From NCBI GenBank assembly GCA_016302225.1, contig JAEDOB010000152.1:1-5825 (forward strand): a DNA stretch of 5,825 nucleotides, given 5' to 3'. Under the pieces are notes generated by a model, which was not told where the DNA came from, made no database searches, and was given only the letters and a program-made list of their open reading frames with translations. The DNA is from Oscillospiraceae bacterium (lineage in GTDB: Bacteria; Bacillota; Clostridia; Oscillospirales; Ruminococcaceae). This document shows, in pieces, positions 1-5,825 of the stretch; the stretch's first letter is position 1, and every line of letters starts with the position of its first letter. The position numbers were made by a program, and so were the translations under genes.

Positions 1-50
<50 letters not shown>

Positions 51-88
51 ATATTGATTTGTGTTGCCCTCAATCAGAGTGCTTAATT

Positions 89-117
89 ATTATAGCATAC
101 GGTGACGGGAAAGTCAA
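89..117 (-). promoter_or_regulatory. Sigma-A-type promoter of the tRNA-fMet gene
   Basis: On the minus strand a -35 box TTGACT (112-117, 5/6 match) and a perfect -10 box TATAAT (89-94) are separated by 17 bp. Transcription would start near position 82 and give a leader of about 30 nt before the mature tRNA 5' end at 50, which RNase P would remove. A near-consensus promoter is expected for a stable RNA gene. Its position makes tRNA-fMet the first gene of any tRNA cluster to the left. Confidence 0.75.
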
Positions 118-284
118 TAGCTTTTTTGAGAAAATGGGAGATTTGTATGGTATAACAAAATCACTGCATATAATTCTGATTGTATTGTTGAAAATGTCTG
201 AAAATTACAGTTGAAACAGAATATTTTCCGTCCGACTATATGCAGGGGACAGCTTGGTTTGTTGTATAAAATGACAAAATTATC

Positions 285-298
285 TGAAACGCTTTACA
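285..298. promoter_or_regulatory. Possible LacI/CcpA-type operator (cre-like) overlapping the pulA -35 box
   Basis: The 14-mer TGAAACGCTTTACA has TGAAA and TTTACA half-sites around a central CGC, the general form of LacI-family operators and cre sites. It is not a clean cre match: the central CG is shifted by one base against the usual consensus (reverse strand TGTAAAGCGTTTCA). It covers the pulA -35 hexamer, where a bound repressor would block RNA polymerase. Sugar-dependent or catabolite control of a pullulanase gene would make sense, but this is inference from a short, imperfect motif. Confidence 0.3.
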
Positions 299-321
299 TT
301 GACGTTTAAATATAGTAAAAT
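293..321 (+). promoter_or_regulatory. Sigma-A-type promoter of pulA
   Basis: A -35 box TTTACA (293-298, 5/6) and a -10 box TAAAAT (316-321, 5/6) are separated by exactly 17 bp. The predicted start of transcription near 328 leaves a leader of about 49 nt. The same TAGTAAAAT sequence around the -10 box recurs in the citrate synthase promoter. A second reading (TTGACG at 299 with GATAAA at 322) is also possible but matches less well. Confidence 0.6.
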
Positions 322-376
322 GATAAAGTAATGAATTTTCCGAAAGTACTATATTTATATATTTTGGGGTGTTTTT

Positions 377-2308
377 GTGATAAAGGAAGCAGATGAAAAA
401 TACTATTTTGACGGAGAACTGGGAGCGGTGTATTCTCCCAAAGCGACGGAATTTCGGATTTGGTCGCCCTTTGCGGAGGCGATTTCGCTGAATGTCTATC
501 CCGACTGTGTGGGACGCACTCCCAGCGACATTGTGCCTATGTCAAAGGGTGATGACGGTGTATGGCGTGTTCGCTGCGAGGGCGACCTGGACGCTGTTTT
601 TTACACCTATTCCGTCACCTTCGGCGGGGAAACCACCGAAACTATCGACATTTACGCCAAGGCTGGCGGCGTCAACGGCAACAGGGGACAGGTGGTGAAT
701 TTTGCCAAGACCAATCCCATAGGCTGGGGAACACGTCACGCAAAGCCACTGGAACGCTACACCGACGCCGTTATCTACGAAACTCACGTCAGGGATTTCT
801 CCTCGGACAAGGAGAGTATGTTCACCCACAAGGGAAAATTTCTGGCGTTTACCGAGCGGGGAATGGTCAACCGCTGGGGCGACAAGATAGGCATTGACCA
901 CCTTGTTGAGCTGGGCGTTACTCACGTTCATCTGCTGCCCGTGTTCGATTTCCTCACGGTCGATGAATCGGAACAGCATTCGCCCCTTTACAACTGGGGC
1001 TATGACCCGAAAAATTTCAATTTCCCCGAAGGCTCCTATTCCACCGACCCTTACGACGGAAAGACACGTATTGTTGAGCTGAAAAGGCTTATTCACGCCC
1101 TGCACACCGAGGGCATTGCAGTTGTCATGGACGTGGTCTACAATCACACCTATCAGACTCTTGACTCGGCGTTCACGGCTTCTTTTCCGAGATATTATTA
1201 CCGAAATTTCGGGGAACATTATTCCAATGGCTCAGGCTGCGGAAACGACCTTGCCACCGAGCGTCTGATGGTTCGGAAATTTATCGTGGACAGCCTTGTT
1301 TTCTGGACGAAGGAGTACCATATTGACGGTTTCCGCTTTGACCTGATGGGACTTTACGACATTGAAACCATGAACATTATCCACCGCACATTAAAGGAAA
1401 TAAATCCCAATGTTATCCTGTACGGCGAGGGCTGGACAGGCGGCGACACTCCTCTTGAATGGGAAAAGCGGGCGATGAAGCACAACGCTGTCCATATGAA
1501 AAATGTGGCGTTTTTCAGCGACGATTTCCGTGATACGGTCAAGGGGAATGTCTTTGAAAACCGCATGAAGGGCTATGTAAACGGTGCTCCCAACAACGCC
1601 GAAGCCGCCATGCAGATAATCACGGGACGCACCCGACACCCGCAGCTGCCCATTCTCGAACGCTATGCCTGGACGGACACTCCCGCACAGGTGGTAAACT
1701 ACGTTGAAGCCCATGACAATCTCACTCTCTGGGACAAGCTTTTCTACACAAATCCCACCGATAACGAGGAAAGCCGCATTAAGATGGACAAGCTGGCGGC
1801 GGCGTTCGTGTTCCTCTCACAGGGAATTCCTTTTATTCAGGCGGGGCAGGATTTCCTGAGAACAAAGCCCCTTCCCGGCGGCGCATTCGACCATAACAGC
1901 TACAACGCCCCCGACGCCGTAAACAGCATTCGCTGGGAGAGAAAGCACACCTACCGCAAGGTTTTCGACTATTACAAGGGGCTTATCGAGTTCAGAAAGA
2001 ACCATCGTGGGCTGCGTATGACAGAAAGCTCGGAAATTGCAGAGAGTATACGCTTTTTCGATAGGCTGCCCTCTCGAATGATAGGTTTCAGCATTTCCTC
2101 CGATGACAAGCTTTCGGAGATGATAGTCTTCATGAACCCCGAGCCTTACGAGGCTGAGCTATTTGCATTCGGCGAATATGATGTATATATCGACGGGGAA
2201 CGTGCTGGGAATACGCCCCTTTACACCGTAAACGGCAGCTATAAAATTGCCCCCATCAGCTGTATGGTTCTGGGCAGAAAAAGGGAAATTCAGGAAGGTG
2301 CGCTGTAA
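377..2308 (+). CDS. pulA: Type I pullulanase (alpha-1,6-glucan debranching enzyme, GH13)
   Basis: Hydrolyses alpha-1,6 branch links in pullulan, amylopectin-derived dextrins or glycogen. It has no signal peptide, so it probably acts in the cytoplasm on imported maltodextrins or stored glycogen. Residues about 10-100 look like an N-terminal CBM48-type beta-sandwich. The GH13 barrel follows (about 130-540), then a small C-terminal beta domain. Diagnostic motifs are YNWGYDP (205-211), typical of pullulanases; region I DVVYNH (252-257); region II DGFRFD with nucleophile Asp322; region III GEGW with acid/base Glu351; and region IV EAHDN with Asp447. The catalytic set is therefore complete. The 643-residue length fits the short, single-module type I enzymes. 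The start is GTG at 377, with GGGGTG (366-371) as a plausible ribosome-binding site; no better in-frame start lies nearby. The last 19 bp overlap the convergent SpoIID-like gene. The assignment is firm; exact substrate preference is not visible. Confidence 0.96.
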   Translation: MIKEADEKYYFDGELGAVYSPKATEFRIWSPFAEAISLNVYPDCVGRTPSDIVPMSKGDDGVWRVRCEGDLDAVFYTYSVTFGGETTETIDIYAKAGGVNGNRGQVVNFAKTNPIGWGTRHAKPLERYTDAVIYETHVRDFSSDKESMFTHKGKFLAFTERGMVNRWGDKIGIDHLVELGVTHVHLLPVFDFLTVDESEQHSPLYNWGYDPKNFNFPEGSYSTDPYDGKTRIVELKRLIHALHTEGIAVVMDVVYNHTYQTLDSAFTASFPRYYYRNFGEHYSNGSGCGNDLATERLMVRKFIVDSLVFWTKEYHIDGFRFDLMGLYDIETMNIIHRTLKEINPNVILYGEGWTGGDTPLEWEKRAMKHNAVHMKNVAFFSDDFRDTVKGNVFENRMKGYVNGAPNNAEAAMQIITGRTRHPQLPILERYAWTDTPAQVVNYVEAHDNLTLWDKLFYTNPTDNEESRIKMDKLAAAFVFLSQGIPFIQAGQDFLRTKPLPGGAFDHNSYNAPDAVNSIRWERKHTYRKVFDYYKGLIEFRKNHRGLRMTESSEIAESIRFFDRLPSRMIGFSISSDDKLSEMIVFMNPEPYEAELFAFGEYDVYIDGERAGNTPLYTVNGSYKIAPISCMVLGRKREIQEGAL

Positions 2309-3228
2309 AAATGCAGCAGAATCTCCCCATAGTCCGAGCCGTCAAGTGCCATATTCTGCGCACCTTGCTGGCACATTCCGCATAAATGACCCGAACCCAA
2401 CAGGGTGAATGTTATATCGTTCTCATTAACAGAAAATTCAAATCTTGCCGATGGGAGATTGAGCAGCTTCGAAAGCTCATTTCCCGACATTGGTTTGCCG
2501 TAAAGCTCCGCAGAAAGAACCGTCCCTGCGGGGCTTTTTTCGGTGACGGACAGGGGAACGCCCTCGGCTTTTTCGTTGAATTTCGCTTCAAAACGTGCCG
2601 AGATCTCCGCAAGCGTCAGGGTTATTTCCTCGGAAATCTGCGATTTTTCAGTCATGCTCCGAACACTTGACAGGTAGGGGACAGCTTCTCCGAACGCCAT
2701 CTCCGCCGACTCGGTATATTCCCACGATGACGTATGAAACACCGCTGCTATGGGCATTCCCTCAAAGGCTAGATATTCCCCCGAAACTGCCGAGCAGGCG
2801 GCGTATGCCCTTTCGTAGGCTTCTTCATAGCCGTCCCCGAAAAATGCTTTTGCCTCGTCCTCGGTGAAAAATTCCTGATAAAGCGTGCGGTCATCGGAAA
2901 AATCCGCATTGTCAAGACCGCCCATTTCACAAAGCCTGAGAGCGTATGTGTTTGCGGCAACTGCCTGGGCTTTCAGGGCTTCTTCGGCGTAATCCGTTGG
3001 CATCTGCGCAAGGACCGAGCCGACAGAGTAATCAAGGGCGGAAATTTGCACCGCTTTGTCCTCGTTTGTGAGATATACGGTGTAAAATTCCCTGTCCGAA
3101 CGGCATATCTCCACCTGCGGGACGGCTTCGGGGGCATATCTTTCGGGATTTAACAGGGACAAGGCGGGTATCCCCGCAAGCATAATGACGTAAACGGCTG
3201 CATTTTTGGCTGTTCCTTTCAATATCAT
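2290..3228 (-). CDS. SpoIID/LytB-domain cell-wall protein with Glu-to-Gln change in the EMP motif
   Basis: SpoIID-family proteins are membrane-anchored lytic transglycosylases that cut glycan strands of peptidoglycan; SpoIID itself acts during forespore engulfment. Residues about 9-26 form one hydrophobic segment after Lys4 and Lys8, giving a signal anchor with the rest outside. The core is clear: YSVGSVLAQMP (67-77), then EALKAQAVAANTYAL (83-97), FHTSSWEYTESAE (164-176), VPYLSSV (183-189) and a C-terminal GHLCGMCQQGAQ block (280-291). The family's EMP motif reads QMP here (Gln75), at the position I recall as the catalytic glutamate (Glu88 in B. subtilis). The Cys/His motif of clostridial SpoIID is also missing near 108-120. 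It may be weakly active, inactive or structural. ATG at 3226-3228 is preceded by AAAGGA only 3 nt away; an in-frame stop just upstream excludes a longer start. It stands alone with no other sporulation gene, so I give no gene symbol. Confidence 0.88.
   Translation of the reverse strand: MILKGTAKNAAVYVIMLAGIPALSLLNPERYAPEAVPQVEICRSDREFYTVYLTNEDKAVQISALDYSVGSVLAQMPTDYAEEALKAQAVAANTYALRLCEMGGLDNADFSDDRTLYQEFFTEDEAKAFFGDGYEEAYERAYAACSAVSGEYLAFEGMPIAAVFHTSSWEYTESAEMAFGEAVPYLSSVRSMTEKSQISEEITLTLAEISARFEAKFNEKAEGVPLSVTEKSPAGTVLSAELYGKPMSGNELSKLLNLPSARFEFSVNENDITFTLLGSGHLCGMCQQGAQNMALDGSDYGEILLHFYSAPS
2522..2540 (+). terminator. Possible rho-independent terminator for pulA, inside the convergent gene
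   Basis: On the plus strand GTCCC and GGGGC can pair (5 bp including one G-U) around a TGC loop, followed directly by six T. It lies about 215 bp past the pulA stop and within the antisense strand of the SpoIID-like coding region. No terminator is possible between the two genes because they overlap, so pulA transcripts must end somewhere inside the neighbour. The stem is short and codon content on the other strand could produce it by chance. Confidence 0.3.
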
Positions 3229-3245
3229 CAGTCCTTTCGCTTGTT

Positions 3246-3274
3246 AAAATAGGAAATCGGCGGCAGAATGTGAA
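3246..3274 (-). promoter_or_regulatory. Candidate promoter of the SpoIID-like gene
   Basis: On the minus strand TTCACA (3269-3274, 5/6 to the -35 consensus) and TATTTT (3246-3251, 4/6 to the -10 consensus) lie 17 bp apart. Transcription would begin near 3239, giving a leader of about 11 nt that just includes the AAAGGA ribosome-binding site. It resembles a vegetative sigma-A promoter; I see no clear sigma-E-like sequence, as would be expected for a classical spoIID gene. The -10 match is moderate. Confidence 0.45.
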
Positions 3275-3281
3275 AAAACGC

Positions 3282-3310
3282 TTGACAATAGGGGAAAAGT
3301 GTAGTAAAAT
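3282..3310 (+). promoter_or_regulatory. Sigma-A-type promoter of the citrate synthase operon
   Basis: A perfect -35 box TTGACA (3282-3287) and a -10 box TAAAAT (3305-3310, 5/6) are separated by 17 bp. Transcription should start near 3317, leaving about 77 nt of leader before the TTG start at 3394. The -35 box lies only 7 bp from that of the divergent SpoIID-like promoter, so two polymerases could hardly occupy both at once. Confidence 0.8.
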
Positions 3311-3382
3311 AGTTTTAATGGGTTTTTATCTGTTTGATTCAATGGAGCATCGCAGATTGTTTCCCCAAATATATTTTGGAAT

Positions 3383-3388
3383 GGGTGA
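3383..3388 (+). promoter_or_regulatory. Ribosome-binding site favouring the TTG start at 3394
   Basis: GGGTGA resembles the GGAGGTGA end of the Shine-Dalgarno consensus and sits 5 nt before TTG at 3394. No comparable site precedes the in-frame TTG at 3334. This supports the shorter citrate synthase reading, whose N-terminus also looks like those of clostridial homologues. Confidence 0.55.
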
Positions 3389-3393
3389 GTCTG

Positions 3394-4749
3394 TTGAACT
3401 ACACGAACAACGAGGAAAGCATTAAAATTCTATGCGGCGAGGTTATTAAAAATAACACAATAGCACCAAAGTACTACGAAAAATATCAGGTCAAAAGAGG
3501 TTTGCGTAACGCTGACGGAACAGGCGTTATGGCAGGTATCACAAATATATGCAATGTTCACGGCTATGTTATCAACGAGGGCGAAAAAGCTCCTATCAAG
3601 GGTGAGCTTATCTACCGCGGCTATAATCTTGAGGACATTGTAAAGAACACGGTCGAAAGGGGAAGATACGGCTTTGAAGAGGTCGTTTATCTGCTGCTTT
3701 TCGGCGAGCTTCCCGACGAGTCGCAGCTTAAGCGCTTTACCGATCTGCTGGCGAAATTCAGGGAGCTTCCCGAAAATTTTGCAGAGGATATGATATTTAA
3801 GGCTCCTTCGCCGAATATAATGAACAAAATGGCAAGAAGCGTTCTGGCTATGTATTCCTTCGATGATGATCCCGAGGATATGTCGCTGGAGGCTGAGCTG
3901 TTCAGAGCAATAAAGGTAATCGCAAGGCTGCCTGCTACCATGGTTGCGGGCTATCAGATAAAGAGAAGATACTATGACAAGGAATCCCTTGTTATGCACC
4001 AGATAAACCCCGACGAGGCTACTGCCGAAAGCATTCTCTCCACACTGAGATTAGACAGGCAGTACACTCCCGAGGAGGCTAAGCTTCTCGACCTTATGCT
4101 CATTATCCACGCAGAACACGGCGGCGGAAACAACTCCACCTTTACCTGCCGTACACTGACATCTTCGGGAACAGACGCTTATGCAGCCTATGCGGGCGCT
4201 ATCTCCTCTCTGAAGGGTCATCGCCACGGCGGCGCAAATGCCAAGGTAATGCGTCAGCTGGACGAGTTAAAGACAAACATCAAGCATTGGGACAACGACA
4301 ATGAGGTCGCAGATTACATCAGAAAGGTGTTCAAAAAAGAGGCAGGCGACGGTTCGGGACTTATTTACGGTATGGGTCACGCTGTCTACACCATTTCCGA
4401 CCCGAGAGCTGTTATCCTCAAGAAAAACGCTATGGAGCTTGCCAAGGGCACGGAGCTGGAAGATGAATTTATGCTCCTTGACGCCGTTGAAAGGCTTACT
4501 CCGAAGGTGTTCGCCGAGGTCAAGGGCGATTACAAGGTAATGTGTGCAAACGTTGACCTTTATTCGGGACTTGTGTACAAAATGCTGAAGATCCCGCCCG
4601 AGCTCTGCACACCGCTGTTCGCAGTTTCGAGAATTGCGGGCTGGTCGGCTCACAGAATTGAAGAAATGCTCACCTGCGGACGCATCATTCGTCCCGCTTA
4701 CAAGGCAATCGCACATGAAAGAGTATACATTCCGCTAGAAGAACGCTAA
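3394..4749 (+). CDS. gltA: Citrate synthase (si-type, citrate/2-methylcitrate synthase family)
   Basis: Condenses acetyl-CoA and oxaloacetate to citrate plus CoA in the cytoplasm. In fermentative Clostridia this usually feeds 2-oxoglutarate and glutamate synthesis through a partial TCA cycle. With the start at 3394 the protein has 451 residues. The catalytic histidine region is HAEHGGG (239-245), a histidine-rich HRHGGAN block follows (276-282), and the signature GMGHAVYTISDPR contains His329. Asp388 lies in NVDLYSG. These match the His-His-Asp catalytic set of citrate synthases, and the all-helical fold is complete to the C-terminus. The N-terminal YYEKYQVKRGLRNADGTGV stretch is typical of the clostridial branch. 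An in-frame TTG at 3334 would add 20 residues, but it lacks a ribosome-binding site and the added sequence does not resemble the family. The gene has its own promoter and probably shares a transcript with the membrane protein 20 bp downstream. A 2-methylcitrate synthase role is less likely, as no propionate genes are present. Confidence 0.94.
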   Translation: MNYTNNEESIKILCGEVIKNNTIAPKYYEKYQVKRGLRNADGTGVMAGITNICNVHGYVINEGEKAPIKGELIYRGYNLEDIVKNTVERGRYGFEEVVYLLLFGELPDESQLKRFTDLLAKFRELPENFAEDMIFKAPSPNIMNKMARSVLAMYSFDDDPEDMSLEAELFRAIKVIARLPATMVAGYQIKRRYYDKESLVMHQINPDEATAESILSTLRLDRQYTPEEAKLLDLMLIIHAEHGGGNNSTFTCRTLTSSGTDAYAAYAGAISSLKGHRHGGANAKVMRQLDELKTNIKHWDNDNEVADYIRKVFKKEAGDGSGLIYGMGHAVYTISDPRAVILKKNAMELAKGTELEDEFMLLDAVERLTPKVFAEVKGDYKVMCANVDLYSGLVYKMLKIPPELCTPLFAVSRIAGWSAHRIEEMLTCGRIIRPAYKAIAHERVYIPLEER

Positions 4750-4769
4750 TCATTTATGGGGGCAGTATT

Positions 4770-5762
4770 ATGAAACAGAATCCGGCATCTGCTGCAAAAA
4801 GCAGAGGAAAATCAGGTGTACTTTCGGTTGACAGACGTGTTTCCTTTTGGGTATTTATTGCTGCGGCGGTAATTGCTGCCGTTCTCAGGACATATCAGCT
4901 TTACGCAGATATTGACCATAACACGGGCTATTACATCAATGGCAGCATTTTTATGAATTATACTACGATCTTCATTGCCGCAGCGATAATCGCAATTGCT
5001 GTTATTGTCCATCTCGGCAGCTCAAAGGATAAGGTCATCAAGTCATGTATCCTGCTTAATCCTATGCGCTTGAAGTATCAGAAGCTTACAAAAAAGGTTT
5101 CTTCAAAGGCTGCTCTTATGGCACTTATAATGTCCGCACTGACCATGTGCGAATTTGGTATCAATGCTTATTCCGCCGTAACCTACAAGGATTGGAGCGT
5201 TGTGGGCGTTTGCATAATGGTGTTTCAGTTTGTTGCTGCCATTACGCTTATTTCCGTGGCTGCGGGGATATTAAACGGCGGCGGCATCACTCCTCCTCAC
5301 TGCTTTTTCCTGTCATCTATCCCCATATGGAAAACCTTTGAGGTCTGCAATATGGCAATGACCGATGTTACGGTTTCGTCCTATTCCATCAAGATCTATG
5401 AGATGTTCACCGATATGGCTGCGGCGGTATTCTTCCTGCTGACCATCAGATTTTTCCTCGGTCTGGAGAAGAAATATACACGATACAATATGTGCGTATG
5501 GGGCTATGCGGTCGCTATCATTGCCGCTGCTTCAACTATCCCGAGATTTGCCATGTACTATCTGCTCCCCTTTGACGGAAGAGCATTCCTTATCACTCCC
5601 AATATAAGCGATCTGGGACTGATACTCCTTCCTCCCGCTCTGGTACACGTTTTCTGGAGCAAATACGAATACCGCGTAATGCCGAAGCTGAATGCCTTCG
5701 GTCGCAGACGCTGGGTAAGCAAGAACCTAACAGACAGCGGTTCCGGTATGAAATCAATTTAA
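4770..5762 (+). CDS. Unrecognised multi-pass membrane protein
   Basis: I do not recognise this 330-residue protein. It has a basic, hydrophilic N-terminus (residues 1-23) and about seven hydrophobic segments: roughly 24-40, 62-82, 114-136, 144-168, 213-232, 243-263 and 280-297. A lysine- and arginine-rich loop (86-113) and a basic tail (298-330, including GRRRW) are probably cytoplasmic. Conspicuous pieces are GILNGGGITPPHCFFLSSIPIWK (starting at residue 166) and YYLLPFDGRAF (263-273). I see no ATPase, transporter, protease or sensor motif. ATG at 4770 is preceded by GGGGG (4758-4762) with 7 nt spacing, a good site. It starts 20 bp after the citrate synthase stop with no terminator or promoter between, so co-transcription is likely. 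Any link to citrate or to membrane transport is only a guess from position. Confidence 0.85.
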   Translation: MKQNPASAAKSRGKSGVLSVDRRVSFWVFIAAAVIAAVLRTYQLYADIDHNTGYYINGSIFMNYTTIFIAAAIIAIAVIVHLGSSKDKVIKSCILLNPMRLKYQKLTKKVSSKAALMALIMSALTMCEFGINAYSAVTYKDWSVVGVCIMVFQFVAAITLISVAAGILNGGGITPPHCFFLSSIPIWKTFEVCNMAMTDVTVSSYSIKIYEMFTDMAAAVFFLLTIRFFLGLEKKYTRYNMCVWGYAVAIIAAASTIPRFAMYYLLPFDGRAFLITPNISDLGLILLPPALVHVFWSKYEYRVMPKLNAFGRRRWVSKNLTDSGSGMKSI

Positions 5763-5789
5763 TAGGCGTCATTTGCGGCGCTTGTTTGC

Positions 5790-5815
5790 AGGGCGTACTT
5801 GAACAAGTACGCCTG
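5790..5815 (+). terminator. Strong hairpin after the citrate synthase operon, possible terminator
   Basis: Arms GGCGTACTTG (5792-5801) and CAAGTACGCC (5804-5813) are perfectly complementary around AA. With one bulged G the stem extends to CAGG and CCTG. It begins about 28 bp past the membrane-protein stop, where a terminator is expected. It is followed by only TGTTTG instead of a real T-tract, so it may be a weak terminator, a transcript-stabilising hairpin or a repeat element. The sequence GCGTACT appears again at 5819-5825, at the window edge. Confidence 0.5.
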
Positions 5816-5825
5816 TTTGCGTACT

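Larger units (their letters stand above)
51..376. other. AT-rich divergent intergenic region, no gene seen
   Basis: This 326-bp stretch separates the divergent tRNA-fMet and pulA genes. It holds the tRNA promoter (89-117, minus), the pulA promoter (293-321, plus) with a possible operator across its -35 box, and the pulA ribosome-binding site. The part between about 118 and 284 is AT-rich. I see no convincing coding sequence, RNA gene or strong hairpin in it. The one longer open frame begins inside the antisense strand of the tRNA and has no credible product. Confidence 0.7.

Noticed and set aside
173..222. ATTCTG and CAGAAT inverted pair between tRNA-fMet and pulA
   Set aside because: Six-base arms nearly 40 bp apart in AT-rich DNA are expected by chance and no other structure supports them.
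542..1219. 225-codon minus-strand open frame inside pulA
   Set aside because: It lies wholly opposite conserved pullulanase sequence, including catalytic-barrel motifs; the length follows from codon bias of pulA and no start signal was seen.
3363..3379. Small inverted repeat CCAAA/TTTGG in the citrate synthase leader
   Set aside because: A 5-bp AT-rich stem is too weak to support a riboswitch or attenuator call.
3334..3393. N-terminal extension of citrate synthase from TTG at 3334
   Set aside because: It lacks a ribosome-binding site, and its 20 residues do not resemble clostridial citrate synthase N-termini; the TTG at 3394 with GGGTGA upstream fits better. It remains possible.
3430..3999. 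189-codon minus-strand open frame inside the citrate synthase gene
   Set aside because: It is antisense to conserved citrate synthase sequence, has no homology I recognise and no promoter or ribosome-binding site of note.

Overview
The window looks like chromosome of a low-to-mid GC, Gram-positive, fermentative gut or rumen anaerobe of the Clostridia, most likely Ruminococcus or another Oscillospiraceae. This is an inference from the clostridial-type citrate synthase, the signal-less type I pullulanase, the SpoIID-family protein, sigma-A-like promoters and the use of GTG and TTG starts. No mobile element, CRISPR array or phage gene is visible. I see ordinary metabolic and cell-envelope genes, with a few unusual details, rather than a clear new system.

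Layout: (1) Positions 1-50, minus strand: the 5' two thirds of an initiator tRNA-fMet gene, running off the left edge. Its promoter (89-117) has a perfect TATAAT. (2) Positions 51-376: a gene-free divergent region with the tRNA promoter and a plus-strand promoter for pulA, the latter overlapped by a possible operator. (3) Positions 377-2308, plus: an intracellular type I pullulanase (GH13) with a complete catalytic set. (4) Positions 2290-3228, minus: a membrane-anchored SpoIID/LytB-domain protein, convergent with pulA and overlapping its 3' end by 19 bp. The glutamate of the family's EMP motif is Gln here. (5) Positions 3229-3393: back-to-back promoters driving the SpoIID-like gene leftward and the citrate synthase operon rightward. 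(6) Positions 3394-4749, plus: si-type citrate synthase, most likely starting at a TTG. (7) Positions 4770-5762, plus: an unrecognised protein with about seven membrane segments, 20 bp downstream and probably in the same operon. (8) Positions 5763-5825: a near-perfect hairpin whose arm sequence occurs a third time at the window edge.

How the genes relate: pullulanase opens branched alpha-glucans (glycogen, starch dextrins) in the cytoplasm. Citrate synthase makes citrate from acetyl-CoA and oxaloacetate, in such anaerobes probably to supply 2-oxoglutarate and glutamate. The SpoIID-like protein would act at the cell wall. They share no evident pathway; only the citrate synthase and membrane-protein pair looks like a real operon.
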